A program made the translations under genes and the position numbers. Source: Catenulispora acidiphila DSM 44928 (GTDB taxonomy: Bacteria > Actinomycetota > Actinomycetes > Streptomycetales > Catenulisporaceae). From it: 64,000 nt of DNA. Position 1 is the first letter of the stretch. Every line of letters begins with the position of its first letter. The notes under the pieces were generated by a model that was not told the origin of the DNA, did no database searches, and saw only the letters and a list, made by a program, of their open reading frames with translations. The stretch covers positions 9,218,229-9,282,228 of the forward strand of contig NC_013131.1 in NCBI RefSeq assembly GCF_000024025.1. Direction: 5' to 3'. Positions 1 through 8,413 of this stretch are shown one piece after another.

Positions 1-91
1 CGTCCAGACCCCCGCCGCGGCCCGCGGCCACCCACGCGATCGCACCGAACACCGCCGCGACGACGAGAAATTGAAAGTACAGCACGGCCAC
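1..91 (-). CDS. Small membrane protein, N-terminal end only (partial)
   Basis: Only the first 30 codons are inside the window; the gene runs off the left edge. Reading leftward from a GTG at 91 gives a short hydrophobic stretch (VLYFQFLVVAAVFGAIAWVA) followed by a Gly/Arg turn, as in a one-helix membrane anchor. In other actinobacteria the folP2 gene is near a small membrane-anchored DivIVA-domain protein, so this may be that gene; that is inference from neighbourhood. It is divergent from folP2. The start is uncertain because no clear Shine-Dalgarno sequence precedes the GTG. Confidence 0.45.
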   Translation of the reverse strand, partial: MAVLYFQFLVVAAVFGAIAWVAAGRGGGLD

Positions 92-124
92 ATGGTGCCA
101 CGCCCCGTGCCAAGCCGTCGCGGT

Positions 125-130
125 TAGGCT
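125..130 (+). promoter_or_regulatory. Leaderless-type -10 box for folP2
   Basis: TAGGCT lies exactly 7 nt before the ATG at 138 and there is no Shine-Dalgarno sequence. This TANNNT-N7-ATG layout is the usual sign of a leaderless transcript in actinobacteria. No good -35 box is visible. Confidence 0.5.
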
Positions 131-137
131 GATCTCC

Positions 138-1076
138 ATGTCATCGAACGCGGACGGCACCCCCGGCGGCGCCACCGAGAGCGCCCCGGACCCGGCCGAC
201 GTCCCGCAGAGCACGCTGCGCCTGGGAGCCTACGAGTACGGTCCCGATCAGCGGCTCGTGATGGCGATCGTGAACCGCACCCCGGACTCCTTCTACGACA
301 AGGGAGCCACCTTCACCGACGCCGCCGCCCTGGACCGGGTCGAGCGGGCGTTGAGCGAGGGCGCGGACCTCATCGACATCGGCGGCGTGAAGGCCGGTCC
401 CGGCGACGCCGTGGACCTCGCCGAGGAGACGCGCCGCGTCGTCCCCTTCGTCGCCGAGGTCCGCAAGCGGTTCCCGGAGGCGGTCATCTCCGTGGACACC
501 TGGCGCGCCGAAGTCGGGGACGCGGTGTGCGCCGAGGGCGCCGACGTCCTCAACGACGCCTGGGGCGGCTGGGACCCGCGTCTGGCGGAGGTCGCAGCCC
601 GGCACGCGGTGGCGCTGGTGTGCACGCACGCAGGGGGCGTGGAACCGCGCACCCGCCCGCACCGCGTCGGCTACGCGGACATCATGGCCGACATCCTGGA
701 GCGCACGGTCCACGGCGAGGCCGAGCGCGCGGCAGCCCTCGGCGTCCCGCGCGACCGCATCCTGATCGACCCCGGCCACGACTTCGGCAAGAACACCCGC
801 CACTCCCTGGAGGCGACGCGCCGCCTGGCGGAGATGACCGCGACCGGCTGGCCGGTCCTGGTGTCGCTGTCGAACAAGGACTTCGTCGGCGAGACCCTGA
901 ACCGCCCGGTGAAGGAGCGCCTGACCGGCACGCTCGCCACCACCGCGGTCTCGGCGTGGCTCGGCGCCCGGGTCTACCGGGTGCACGAGGTCGCCGAGAC
1001 GCGGCAGGTGCTGGAGATGGTGTCGGCGATCCAGGGACTGCGGGAGCCCGCGGTCGCCAAGCGGGGGCTAGCTTAG
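138..1076 (+). CDS. folP2: FolP2-type dihydropteroate synthase homologue
   Basis: A 312-residue TIM-barrel protein of the pterin-binding family. The N-terminal strand motif is VMAIVNRTPDSFYDKG (residues 41-56). The next conserved loop reads DIGGVKAGPG at 80-89, where true DHPS enzymes have D-I-G-G-E-S-T-R-P-G. The late barrel motif VYRVHEV is also close to, but not the same as, the canonical RVHDV. This variant pattern matches the mycobacterial FolP2 paralogue, which has been reported to lack DHPS activity, so a folate role should not be assumed. A LOG-family gene follows tail-to-tail with a 9-bp overlap. A box 7 nt upstream suggests a leaderless message. No other folate gene is adjacent. Confidence 0.85.
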   Translation: MSSNADGTPGGATESAPDPADVPQSTLRLGAYEYGPDQRLVMAIVNRTPDSFYDKGATFTDAAALDRVERALSEGADLIDIGGVKAGPGDAVDLAEETRRVVPFVAEVRKRFPEAVISVDTWRAEVGDAVCAEGADVLNDAWGGWDPRLAEVAARHAVALVCTHAGGVEPRTRPHRVGYADIMADILERTVHGEAERAAALGVPRDRILIDPGHDFGKNTRHSLEATRRLAEMTATGWPVLVSLSNKDFVGETLNRPVKERLTGTLATTAVSAWLGARVYRVHEVAETRQVLEMVSAIQGLREPAVAKRGLA

Positions 1077-1847
1077 GCCACGCTCCCCCGGCTTGCCCAT
1101 GATCGCGACCGCCTCGTCTGGGTCGTCGACGAGGTGGATCAGGTCCAGGTCGCCCGGGGCGATCTTGCCGGCCGGGATCATCGACGCGCGGATCCAGTCC
1201 ACCAGCCCGCCCCAGTAGCCGCGGCCGACCAGGACCACCGGGAACGACGTCACCTTGTGTGTCTGGACCAGAGTCAGCGCTTCGAAGAGCTCGTCCATGG
1301 TCCCGAAGCCGCCGGGCAGCACCACGAAGCCCTGGGAGTACTTCAGGAACATGGTCTTGCGGACGAAGAAGTAGCGGAAGTTGATGCCCTGGTCGATGTA
1401 GCTGTTCAAGGACTGCTCAAAAGGCAGCTCGATGCCCAGGCCGATGGAGCGTCCGCCGGCGTCGATGGCGCCCTTGTTCGCCGCCTCCATGGCGCCCGGG
1501 CCGCCGCCGGTGATGACCGACCAGCCGGCGGTCGCCAGACCGCGGCCGATCTGCTCGCCGATCAGGTACTCGGGGCTTCCGGTCGGGGTGCGGGCCGAGC
1601 CGAAGACGGTGATGGCCGGACCGGTGCGGGCCAAGGAGTCGAAGCCCTCGACGAACTCGCCCTGGATGCGCAGCACCCGCCAGGGGTCCTCGTCCTTCCA
1701 GTCCTTGCCGTACGCATGGTCCAGCAGCTTCTGGTCGGCCGTGGCCGCCGGCAACTGCTCCTGTCCCCGCCGACGGGTCACCGCTCCGACGAAGCGCTCG
1801 GTGAAACTGCTGCCGGTGCCGTGTCCGTTCCCGCTGCCTTGACTCAT
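1068..1847 (-). CDS. TIGR00730/LOG family Rossmann-fold protein
   Basis: A 259-residue protein of the LOG ('lonely guy') family. The diagnostic nucleotide-binding motifs are present: GGGPGAMEAANKGA in the middle and PGGFGTMDELFEAL further on. Proven LOG enzymes are phosphoribohydrolases that release cytokinin-type bases from nucleotide monophosphates; in bacteria the physiological substrate is usually unknown. The N-terminal ~60 residues are a longer, less conserved extension. The ATG at 1847 has a TAGTGT box 7 nt upstream and no Shine-Dalgarno sequence. It ends inside the last codons of folP2 (convergent overlap of 9 bp). Similar folP2/LOG proximity occurs in mycobacteria near dapD-dapE, as here. 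Confidence 0.85.
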   Translation of the reverse strand: MSQGSGNGHGTGSSFTERFVGAVTRRRGQEQLPAATADQKLLDHAYGKDWKDEDPWRVLRIQGEFVEGFDSLARTGPAITVFGSARTPTGSPEYLIGEQIGRGLATAGWSVITGGGPGAMEAANKGAIDAGGRSIGLGIELPFEQSLNSYIDQGINFRYFFVRKTMFLKYSQGFVVLPGGFGTMDELFEALTLVQTHKVTSFPVVLVGRGYWGGLVDWIRASMIPAGKIAPGDLDLIHLVDDPDEAVAIMGKPGERGLS

Positions 1848-1854
1848 AGGCGGC

Positions 1855-1860
1855 ACACTA
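1855..1860 (-). promoter_or_regulatory. Leaderless-type -10 box for the LOG-family gene
   Basis: TAGTGT on the minus strand, 7 nt before the ATG at 1847. No Shine-Dalgarno sequence lies between them. Confidence 0.5.
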
Positions 1861-2009
1861 CCGGCCGGGGTCGGACGGGCGGCGGCTGCCAAGCGACGAG
1901 CAGGCCGCCGCTGGTCGTCCTGCGCCTAACCTGCGCCTAACCTGCGTCTGACCTGCGTCTGACCTGCGGCGGCTGCCGGTGATCCCGGCCAGACCCGCTG
2001 CGGGATCCC

Positions 2010-3179
2010 TCAGGCCTGCGGGTGCACCTGATCCAGATGCTGGCTCAGCCAGCCGTAAGCCTGCGGCAGCCACTGCTTCCACACCGCGGTGTTGTGCGAG
2101 CCGTGGTCCTTCTTCAGGACATCCACCACGTCCGGCGCCACGTGCTGCAGCGACAGCGCGTCGGAGAGCACGCTGCCGTGCGCGTCCTCGGCGGAGGCCG
2201 CGGCCAGCAGCGACACCGGCGGGTTCGGCTTGTGGTTCTGCAGGACCCACAGCGTGGAGTTCTGGTCCGCGAAGGTCGGGCCGTACTTGGAGACGTAGCC
2301 GCCCGGCCGCACATCGCCGCTCATCTGGACCGCGGCGCTGAACAGCTGCGGGTACTGCACCAGCAGCTTGCCCGCGCACAGGCCGCCCTCGGAGTAGCCC
2401 ATCATGCCCCAGCCGGAGCGGTCGGTGGTGACCCGGAAGGTGCGCTCGACCATGGTCCGGACGTCATCGGTGATGTAGGTCGCCACTTGCGGGCCGCCGG
2501 GGATGTCAGTGCAGTCGGTGTTCACGCCCTTTATCGGCGAGATGTTGACCGCGACCAGCACGAACGGCGTGGAGGTGTGCTGCTGGACCAGCGCGGCCAG
2601 TTCCTTCTGCCCGTCCATCTGCCCGAACCAGGTCTGCGGGGTCCCGGGGTAGCCGGGGAACAGCATGACCACCGGGAAATCGGTGTTCGCATAAGCCGGG
2701 TCGTTGTACTGCGGCGGGAGCCATACCAGCACGTTGTTGTCGCCGCCGAGCCTGGACTTCGGCCCGGTGAAGCTGGCGGCCAGCGCGTCGTCGCCGTACT
2801 TCTTGAAGGTCTGCACCGGGCCGGCCGGCCGCACGCGCGGCACCACCTGGCCGCGGCCGCCCTGAGCCCGGCCGCCGTTCACGGCGGTGCCGGCGATCGG
2901 CGTGCCGGCGGCGACCGCGTTCTGATGGATGATGACGCCCGGGCTGCCGGTCTGGCCGAGCAGGTCGTCCCAGGACGCGTAGAGCCCGTAGTAGTTGTTG
3001 ACGACCACACCGCACAGCAGGATCGCCATGACCTGGCTCACGCCGATCATCGAGAGCCGGGCGACGGCGCGGACGGGACGCGGCCCGCGGATGCGGTTCC
3101 ACAACAAATACGTGCCGATCGGTGCGGCGACCGCGAGAAGGATCGCCGTCACCGTCATCGGCCAGCCGGTCGGGCTCAT
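2010..3179 (-). CDS. Membrane-anchored esterase of the antigen 85/EstD-like family
   Basis: A 389-residue protein. Two hydrophobic segments (about residues 8-25 and 45-60) place it in the membrane with the large C-terminal domain probably outside the cell. That domain is an alpha/beta hydrolase: strand-loop VVMLFPGYPGTPQTWF near 180, nucleophile elbow GYSEGG near 260, and a late His in KKDHGSHN that fits the catalytic His. Family members include mycolyltransferase-like and feruloyl-esterase-like enzymes; the substrate here is unknown. It is transcribed alone, 163 bp beyond dapE in the same direction. The 5' context has only a weak ribosome-binding site. Confidence 0.7.
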   Translation of the reverse strand: MSPTGWPMTVTAILLAVAAPIGTYLLWNRIRGPRPVRAVARLSMIGVSQVMAILLCGVVVNNYYGLYASWDDLLGQTGSPGVIIHQNAVAAGTPIAGTAVNGGRAQGGRGQVVPRVRPAGPVQTFKKYGDDALAASFTGPKSRLGGDNNVLVWLPPQYNDPAYANTDFPVVMLFPGYPGTPQTWFGQMDGQKELAALVQQHTSTPFVLVAVNISPIKGVNTDCTDIPGGPQVATYITDDVRTMVERTFRVTTDRSGWGMMGYSEGGLCAGKLLVQYPQLFSAAVQMSGDVRPGGYVSKYGPTFADQNSTLWVLQNHKPNPPVSLLAAASAEDAHGSVLSDALSLQHVAPDVVDVLKKDHGSHNTAVWKQWLPQAYGWLSQHLDQVHPQA

Positions 3180-3342
3180 CGAAACTTCGGACCTCTCGGA
3201 ACTTGCCTGGCAGCGGGGGCGATCGCCGGACTCCCGTGGACATACGAGGGCTGCTCCGCCGCTGGTAAGACGCTGAAGGGTCCCAACCGGTTGCCTCGGG
3301 CGCGCACCTGGTGTCCGCCGGTGCGCGCCGCCGATCCTCAGG

Positions 3343-4458
3343 TCACGGCGCGGAGCCGAGCCAGCTTCTCATCCGCTCCGCGCATCGAACAACTTGCCCC
3401 AGGTCCACTGATTCATCCGGTTTGTGGGCCAGCGATCCCTCGCCCGGACCATAGTTCACGCCGGGAACGCCGAGTTCGGCGAAGCGCGCGACATCGGTCC
3501 AGCCGAACTTCGCCGTGGGCTCGGCGTCCATGCCTTCCATCACCGCGCCGACGAACTCCGCCGCCAACGGCAGATGCAGCCCCGGACGCGCCGCCGGAGC
3601 GGAGTCTGTGACCACGATCTCAGCGTCCAGATCCGCGAAGACCTCCCGGACATGACGTTCCGCGTCATCCTGACCGCGGTCCGGGGCGAAGCGGAAGTTC
3701 ACCAGGACCGAGCACTCGTCCGGGATGACGTTGCCGGCCACGCCGCCGCTGATCCCGACCGCGTTCAGACCCTCGCGGAACTCCAGGCCCTCCACCTCGA
3801 CCCGGCGCGGCTGGTACTCGGCGAGCCGCCGCATCGCCGCGCCGGCCTTGTGGATCGCGTTGTCGCCGAGCCAGGAGCGCGCCGAGTGCGCGCGGGCGCC
3901 GCGGAAGGTCAGCCGGGCGCGCATCGTGCCCTGGCAGCCACCCTCGACGATGTTGTTGCTCGGCTCGAGCAGCACCGCGAAGTCGGCGGCGAACCACTCC
4001 GGGCGGGTGCGGATCAGCCGGCCCAGGCTGTTGCGCTCGGCCTCGACTTCCTCGCACTCGTAGAACACGTACGTCACATCGCGGTTCGGCTCGGCGAGGG
4101 TGGCGGCCAGCACCAGCTGGACCGCGACGCCGGCCTTCATGTCCGAGGTGCCGCAGCCGCGCAGCGTGCCGGTCTCCCAGTCGCCCTGAAGGAGCGAGGG
4201 GACGTTGCGGCGCCCCGTGCTGTCCACGGCGATCGGCACGGTGTCCAGGTGCCCGGCCAGGATCACGCGCTCGGCGCGGCCGAGGTTGGTGCGCGCCAGC
4301 ACCGAGTCGCCGTCGCGCAGTACTTCCAGATGCGGATACTTGCGCAGCGCCTCCTCGACTGCATCGGCGAGCGCCTTCTCGTTCCCGCTCTCGGATTCGA
4401 TGTCGACGAGCGCCGCGGTGAGGCGGGCGGCGCTCTGTGTGAGGTCCAGGCCGGACAT
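3343..4458 (-). CDS. dapE: Succinyl-diaminopimelate desuccinylase
   Basis: A 371-residue M20 metallopeptidase-fold enzyme that removes succinate from N-succinyl-LL-diaminopimelate, giving LL-DAP for lysine and peptidoglycan. Metal-site motifs are intact: AGHLDTVP (metal His/Asp), CGTSDMKAG, and YECEEVEAE with the catalytic Glu pair. The late metal-ligand segment reads SLAHKPDE. The dimerisation-domain His sits in ARAHSARSW. The ATG at 4458 follows a GGGGAG element about 11 nt upstream. It lies 20 bp after dapD and is probably cotranscribed with it. The length is normal for the actinobacterial enzyme. Confidence 0.93.
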   Translation of the reverse strand: MSGLDLTQSAARLTAALVDIESESGNEKALADAVEEALRKYPHLEVLRDGDSVLARTNLGRAERVILAGHLDTVPIAVDSTGRRNVPSLLQGDWETGTLRGCGTSDMKAGVAVQLVLAATLAEPNRDVTYVFYECEEVEAERNSLGRLIRTRPEWFAADFAVLLEPSNNIVEGGCQGTMRARLTFRGARAHSARSWLGDNAIHKAGAAMRRLAEYQPRRVEVEGLEFREGLNAVGISGGVAGNVIPDECSVLVNFRFAPDRGQDDAERHVREVFADLDAEIVVTDSAPAARPGLHLPLAAEFVGAVMEGMDAEPTAKFGWTDVARFAELGVPGVNYGPGEGSLAHKPDESVDLGQVVRCAERMRSWLGSAP

Positions 4459-4478
4459 CGCTTGGTCGCTCCCCGTCC

Positions 4479-5330
<852 letters not shown>

Positions 5331-5337
5331 GGCCACC

Positions 5338-5343
5338 ACGATA
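5338..5343 (-). promoter_or_regulatory. Leaderless-type -10 box for dapD
   Basis: TATCGT on the minus strand, 7 nt before the dapD ATG, in the 91-bp space shared with the divergent gene at 5422. Confidence 0.4.
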
Positions 5344-5421
5344 TGTGTTTCAGCTACGGTGGCCTGGCGGCGTTCACACCGCAGGACGGATCTCGGACGT
5401 TAACGGACGGAACTGGACGGT

Positions 5422-6360
5422 ATGGGTCAGAGAGGCCGCCCCCGAGGCAGGCAGGAAACAGCGCCGCGCAAATCCCGGCACATCGGCGCCTGGTTGGTGA
5501 CGTTGCTGCTGCTCGGCATGTTCGGCGCCGGGGGGTACTACGTGTACCGCGCGTTCCACGGCGGGGTGTCCGCCGAGAACTGCACCGCCGTCGGCGCGGA
5601 CGGCCAGTCCTCCACGATCGCCAACCAGCGGATGGCGAACGCGGCGACCATCGCCGCGGTGGCGCGGGCCAAGAGCCTGCCGGAGCGGGCGACGATAATC
5701 GCCCTGGCCACCGCCGAGCAGGAGTCGAAGATCCAGAACCTGTCGGAGGGCGACCGCGACTCGGTCGGCCTGTTCCAGCAGCGCCCCTCCCAGGGCTGGG
5801 GCACCCCGGACCAGATCATGGACCCGGTCTACTCCACCAACAAGTTCTTCTACGCGCTGCTGAACGTTGACCACTGGGAGACCATCGACGTCGGCAAGGC
5901 CGCGCAGGCCGTGCAGCGCTCCGCGGACCCCTCCGGCGAGTCCTACGGGCAGTGGCAGGAGATGGCCACGGTCCTGGCCACCTCGCTGGACGCCAAGTCC
6001 GGGACCTCGCTGACCTGCACGTTCCAGGACCCGAAGCTGGCCGCCGAGGCGCCGGGCTCGAGCGGTCTGACGCCGCGCGCCTCGACCCTGGGCCAGGCGC
6101 TGGTGAAGCAGTTCAGCGCGAACGGCGCCGGAGCGGCTCCGCAGTACTCGCACTCCGGCGACGGCCTGACGCTGCGGATAACGTCCAACAACCTGTTCAC
6201 CCCGCAGGTGCTCGCCGCCTGGGCCGTGGCCTCGTCGAAGACGCTGAACGTGGAGCGGGTGCAGTACTCCGACCAGGTGTGGACCCGCTCGTCGGGGAAG
6301 TGGCAGACGACGTCGGCGACCGACAAGACCGTGGACGTCTCGGTGGTGAAGGGCGGCTGA
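5422..6360 (+). CDS. Membrane-anchored lytic-transglycosylase-like protein
   Basis: A 312-residue protein with a basic N-terminus, one membrane segment at about residues 22-44 and an external domain. Residues about 90-150 carry a lysozyme/transglycosylase-like pattern: a putative catalytic Glu in ATAEQESKI, then DSVGLFQQRPSQGWG, then a conserved downstream PVYSTNKFF. Such proteins are common in actinobacteria and are sometimes misnamed heavy-metal transporters; cell-wall cleavage is inferred from the fold-like motif only. The C-terminal third is unassigned. The start ATG follows a GGACGG element. It is divergent from dapD, and the HAD gene follows after 19 bp, probably in the same unit. Confidence 0.65.
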   Translation: MGQRGRPRGRQETAPRKSRHIGAWLVTLLLLGMFGAGGYYVYRAFHGGVSAENCTAVGADGQSSTIANQRMANAATIAAVARAKSLPERATIIALATAEQESKIQNLSEGDRDSVGLFQQRPSQGWGTPDQIMDPVYSTNKFFYALLNVDHWETIDVGKAAQAVQRSADPSGESYGQWQEMATVLATSLDAKSGTSLTCTFQDPKLAAEAPGSSGLTPRASTLGQALVKQFSANGAGAAPQYSHSGDGLTLRITSNNLFTPQVLAAWAVASSKTLNVERVQYSDQVWTRSSGKWQTTSATDKTVDVSVVKGG

Positions 6361-6379
6361 GCCCTGGCAGGCTGGGGCG

Positions 6380-7000
6380 ATGACATGGATCGTGTTCGAC
6401 TACGGCGAGGTCATCGCCCACCGGCCGCCGGCTTCGGATTTCGCACGGCTGGCAGAGATGGCCGGCGCGCCGGCTGAGGAGTTCGCGGAGGGCTACTGGC
6501 TCTTCCGCGACAAGTTCGACCGGGGCATGCCCGCCCTCGACTACTGGCAGGCGGTCGGCGCCGAGGCCCGGGTCACGGTGGGTCCGGACGAGGCCGAGGC
6601 GCTGAGCGCGGCGGACGTCGAGCTGTGGAACACCCTCGACCCGCAGTCGGTGGAACTGGTGGCCGACCTCGCCGCGGCCGGGCGGCGGCTGGCGCTGTTG
6701 TCGAACGCGCCGATCGCGCACGGCGCGGCGTTCCGGACGCGGGAGTGGGCCGCGCCGTTCGAGCACTTCGTGATCTCCGGAGAGCTGGGCGTGGCCAAGC
6801 CGGACGCGGCGATCTGGCAGGCACTGCTGGACCAGCTGCGCGCGCCGGCGCGGGAAGTGTTCTTCCTGGACGACCGTGAGGTGAATGTCGCCGCGGCGCG
6901 GGAGGCCGGGATCCGGGCTTTCCTGTGGACCGGCGCCGGCGACGCGCGGCGGCACATCGCGGAATTCGACGCGGAATTCCCGCCGGCGGCCGGATACTGA
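6380..7000 (+). CDS. HAD superfamily hydrolase (HAD-IA type)
   Basis: A 206-residue protein with the haloacid-dehalogenase signatures: motif I VFDYGEVI at residues 4-11 with Asp as the nucleophile, motif II LLSNAP near 108, motif III Lys in GVAKPDA near 140, and motif IV FFLDDREVN near 164. The second Asp of motif I (general acid in phosphatases) is replaced by Gly, as in several HAD-IA and epoxide-hydrolase-like members, so phosphatase activity is not certain. It follows the transglycosylase-like gene after 19 bp. Its stop codon lies within a short direct repeat. Confidence 0.8.
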   Translation: MTWIVFDYGEVIAHRPPASDFARLAEMAGAPAEEFAEGYWLFRDKFDRGMPALDYWQAVGAEARVTVGPDEAEALSAADVELWNTLDPQSVELVADLAAAGRRLALLSNAPIAHGAAFRTREWAAPFEHFVISGELGVAKPDAAIWQALLDQLRAPAREVFFLDDREVNVAAAREAGIRAFLWTGAGDARRHIAEFDAEFPPAAGY

Positions 7001-7055
7001 TACCGGATACTGATAGCCGAACGAACCATCGGATTCTGATATCGGACGACCCGAT
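6990..7055. repeat. Short direct repeats and small dyad after the HAD gene
   Basis: CCGGATACTGATA occurs twice back-to-back (6990-7002 and 7003-7015) and a third, changed copy CGGATTCTGATA starts at 7030. A dyad ATCGG-ACGAC-CCGAT follows at 7041-7055, then an unusually AT-rich run (TCTATATATATTACTT, about 7060-7075), which is a likely promoter region for the gene at 7176. Confidence 0.55.
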
Positions 7056-7175
7056 CACTGTCTATATATATTACTTCCCTTTTACTTCTTTCGGCGTTTC
7101 CCCGAGCGGGGTTCATCCGTTGGGCAGGGAGCTGTCGCGTAGACGCGCCAGCCCCGATCCAAGGAGACCCAGGCA

Positions 7176-7913
7176 ATGAGCACCTTGAGCACCACGGTCC
7201 GGCGCGGCCTGGTCGTCACGGCGGCCGCGATGGCCGCCGGTCCCGTCGTCGGCGGCGTCGCCTCCGCGGCGACCGCACCGACGACCAGCGTCCCGCTGGA
7301 CACCGCGCCGATCTCGACCACCGCCGCCACCCCCGCGCTGCAGGCCGTCGCGCCGCTGCCGGTGACCCGCTCAGCCCTGCCGATCGGCGGGCTCGACTCG
7401 GTCATGCCGATCTCCGGCGGCCTGGCCAACGGCCTCCCGGTCAACGGCCTCACCGGCGGCCTCCCGCTGAACAACATCGCCGGCGGCCTGCCGGTGAGCG
7501 GCCTGGCCGGCCAGCTGCCGGTGGTCGGGCCGATGGCCCAGAACCTGCCGGTGGTCGGCCAGATGACCGGCGCCCCGGCGCCCACCGCGCCCTCCGCCGC
7601 GGCCGCCGGCGAGCAGGCCGCCTCGGAGCTGAAGGCCGCCTTCCCGGCGCCGCACATGCCGACCCCGCCGGCGCTGATGACCCCGGCGCACGCCGCCGGC
7701 AAGCGCAGCCGCGCCGTCGCGCCGGTCGCGCCCGCGGTCACCGCCCCGACCATCACCGCCCCGACGGTCACCTCGAGCCCGGCCGCCTCGGCCAAGCCGC
7801 AGAGCTCGCTGCCGGTCGTCGGCCAGCTGCCCACCAGCAACCTGCCGGTCGTGGGCTCCCTGACCCAGGGCCTGCCGGTCGGCAGCCTGACCGGAATCCT
7901 CGGCGGCTTCTGA
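7176..7913 (+). CDS. Secreted hydrophobic protein with LPVxG-type repeats
   Basis: A 245-residue protein starting at an ATG with AAGGAG 9-10 nt upstream. The N-terminus has a Sec-type signal peptide (basic start, hydrophobic core, ASA-A cleavage-like site near residue 31). The mature part is low complexity: residues about 78-135 contain repeated GLPVNG, GLPLNN, GLPVSG, QLPVVG and NLPVVG units, and four similar units return near the C-terminus (SLPVVG, NLPVVG, GLPVG). The middle is Ala/Pro/Thr rich. There is no LPxTG sortase tail or membrane anchor. The function is not recognised; a surface or matrix role is a guess. It sits just upstream of the fxs operon, separated by a strong terminator. 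Confidence 0.75.
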   Translation: MSTLSTTVRRGLVVTAAAMAAGPVVGGVASAATAPTTSVPLDTAPISTTAATPALQAVAPLPVTRSALPIGGLDSVMPISGGLANGLPVNGLTGGLPLNNIAGGLPVSGLAGQLPVVGPMAQNLPVVGQMTGAPAPTAPSAAAAGEQAASELKAAFPAPHMPTPPALMTPAHAAGKRSRAVAPVAPAVTAPTITAPTVTSSPAASAKPQSSLPVVGQLPTSNLPVVGSLTQGLPVGSLTGILGGF

Positions 7914-7968
7914 GCCGACGGCGCGTCGGCTCCTCCAGCGCGGCGCCGGCTTCTGAAAGCCTTCCCTG

Positions 7969-8006
7969 AGACCCCTGGCATGCGCTCGCGCGCACCAGGG
8001 GTCTTT
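7969..8006 (+). terminator. Intrinsic terminator after the repeat protein
   Basis: A 10-bp perfect stem AGACCCCTGG / CCAGGGGTCT (7969-7978 and 7995-8004) with a 16-nt loop, followed by TT. Confidence 0.75.
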
Positions 8007-8050
8007 CGCATGCGGCGGTACGGCCATACGAGGGGTTTCCATCCGGCCGC

Positions 8051-8079
8051 TTGATCGCCGCGCCTTGATGTCACATAAC
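8051..8079 (+). promoter_or_regulatory. Possible promoter of the fxs operon
   Basis: TTGATC (8051-8056), 17-nt spacer, CATAAC (8074-8079); each hexamer matches 4 of 6 consensus bases. It would give a leader of about 115 nt before fxsA. Confidence 0.35.
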
Positions 8080-8201
8080 CCGATGAACGGAGGAATCCCC
8101 CCTGAGAGCGATTATCCGCACCTCTTCGCATGGGGGCGCCGCGAAGGCGCAATGAATCGCCATGCCTGACAACGTGTGTACCGCCCCACCGGGAGCCACG
8201 G

Positions 8202-8399
8202 ATGAAGCACCGCCACGGCAAGACGACAAGTGTCAGCTCAGGCCTGGTGGATCTGAGCGAGGAGTCCCTGGCCGACGTCTCACGCTCGGTCTCGGCCGGC
8301 GAGGTGCGGTCCGAGGACGTCGACCGGCGCATCTGCCCGCCCCGGGACGGCGGGACCGCGACGGTGCCGGTGGCCGCGTCGTTCAACTCGGCCGTCTGA
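8202..8399 (+). CDS. fxsA: FxSxx-COOH RiPP precursor peptide
   Basis: A 65-residue peptide. The C-terminus is F61-N62-S63-A64-V65, the defining F-x-S-x-x-COOH signature of FxsA precursors. The N-terminal part holds a leader-like stretch GLVDLSEESLADV (14-26), which fits the conserved acidic recognition region of the family. In known FxsA/FxsB pairs the radical SAM enzyme makes a cyclophane crosslink within the C-terminal FxS motif; that this peptide is so modified is inferred from the pairing. The ATG at 8202 is chosen over an in-frame start at 8130 because GGGAG lies 6 nt upstream and because the shorter protein has family length. fxsB starts 14 bp later. One Cys (C45) is present. Confidence 0.92.
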   Translation: MKHRHGKTTSVSSGLVDLSEESLADVSRSVSAGEVRSEDVDRRICPPRDGGTATVPVAASFNSAV

Positions 8400-8413
8400 C
8401 GGGAGGAGGTGCC

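Noticed and set aside
7402-7905. LPxTG-type sortase anchors in the LPVVG units
   Set aside because: The motifs are internal and repeated, with no C-terminal hydrophobic helix or basic tail.
8130-8201. Longer fxsA start at 8130
   Set aside because: No ribosome-binding site; the ATG at 8202 has GGGAG at good spacing and gives the family length.
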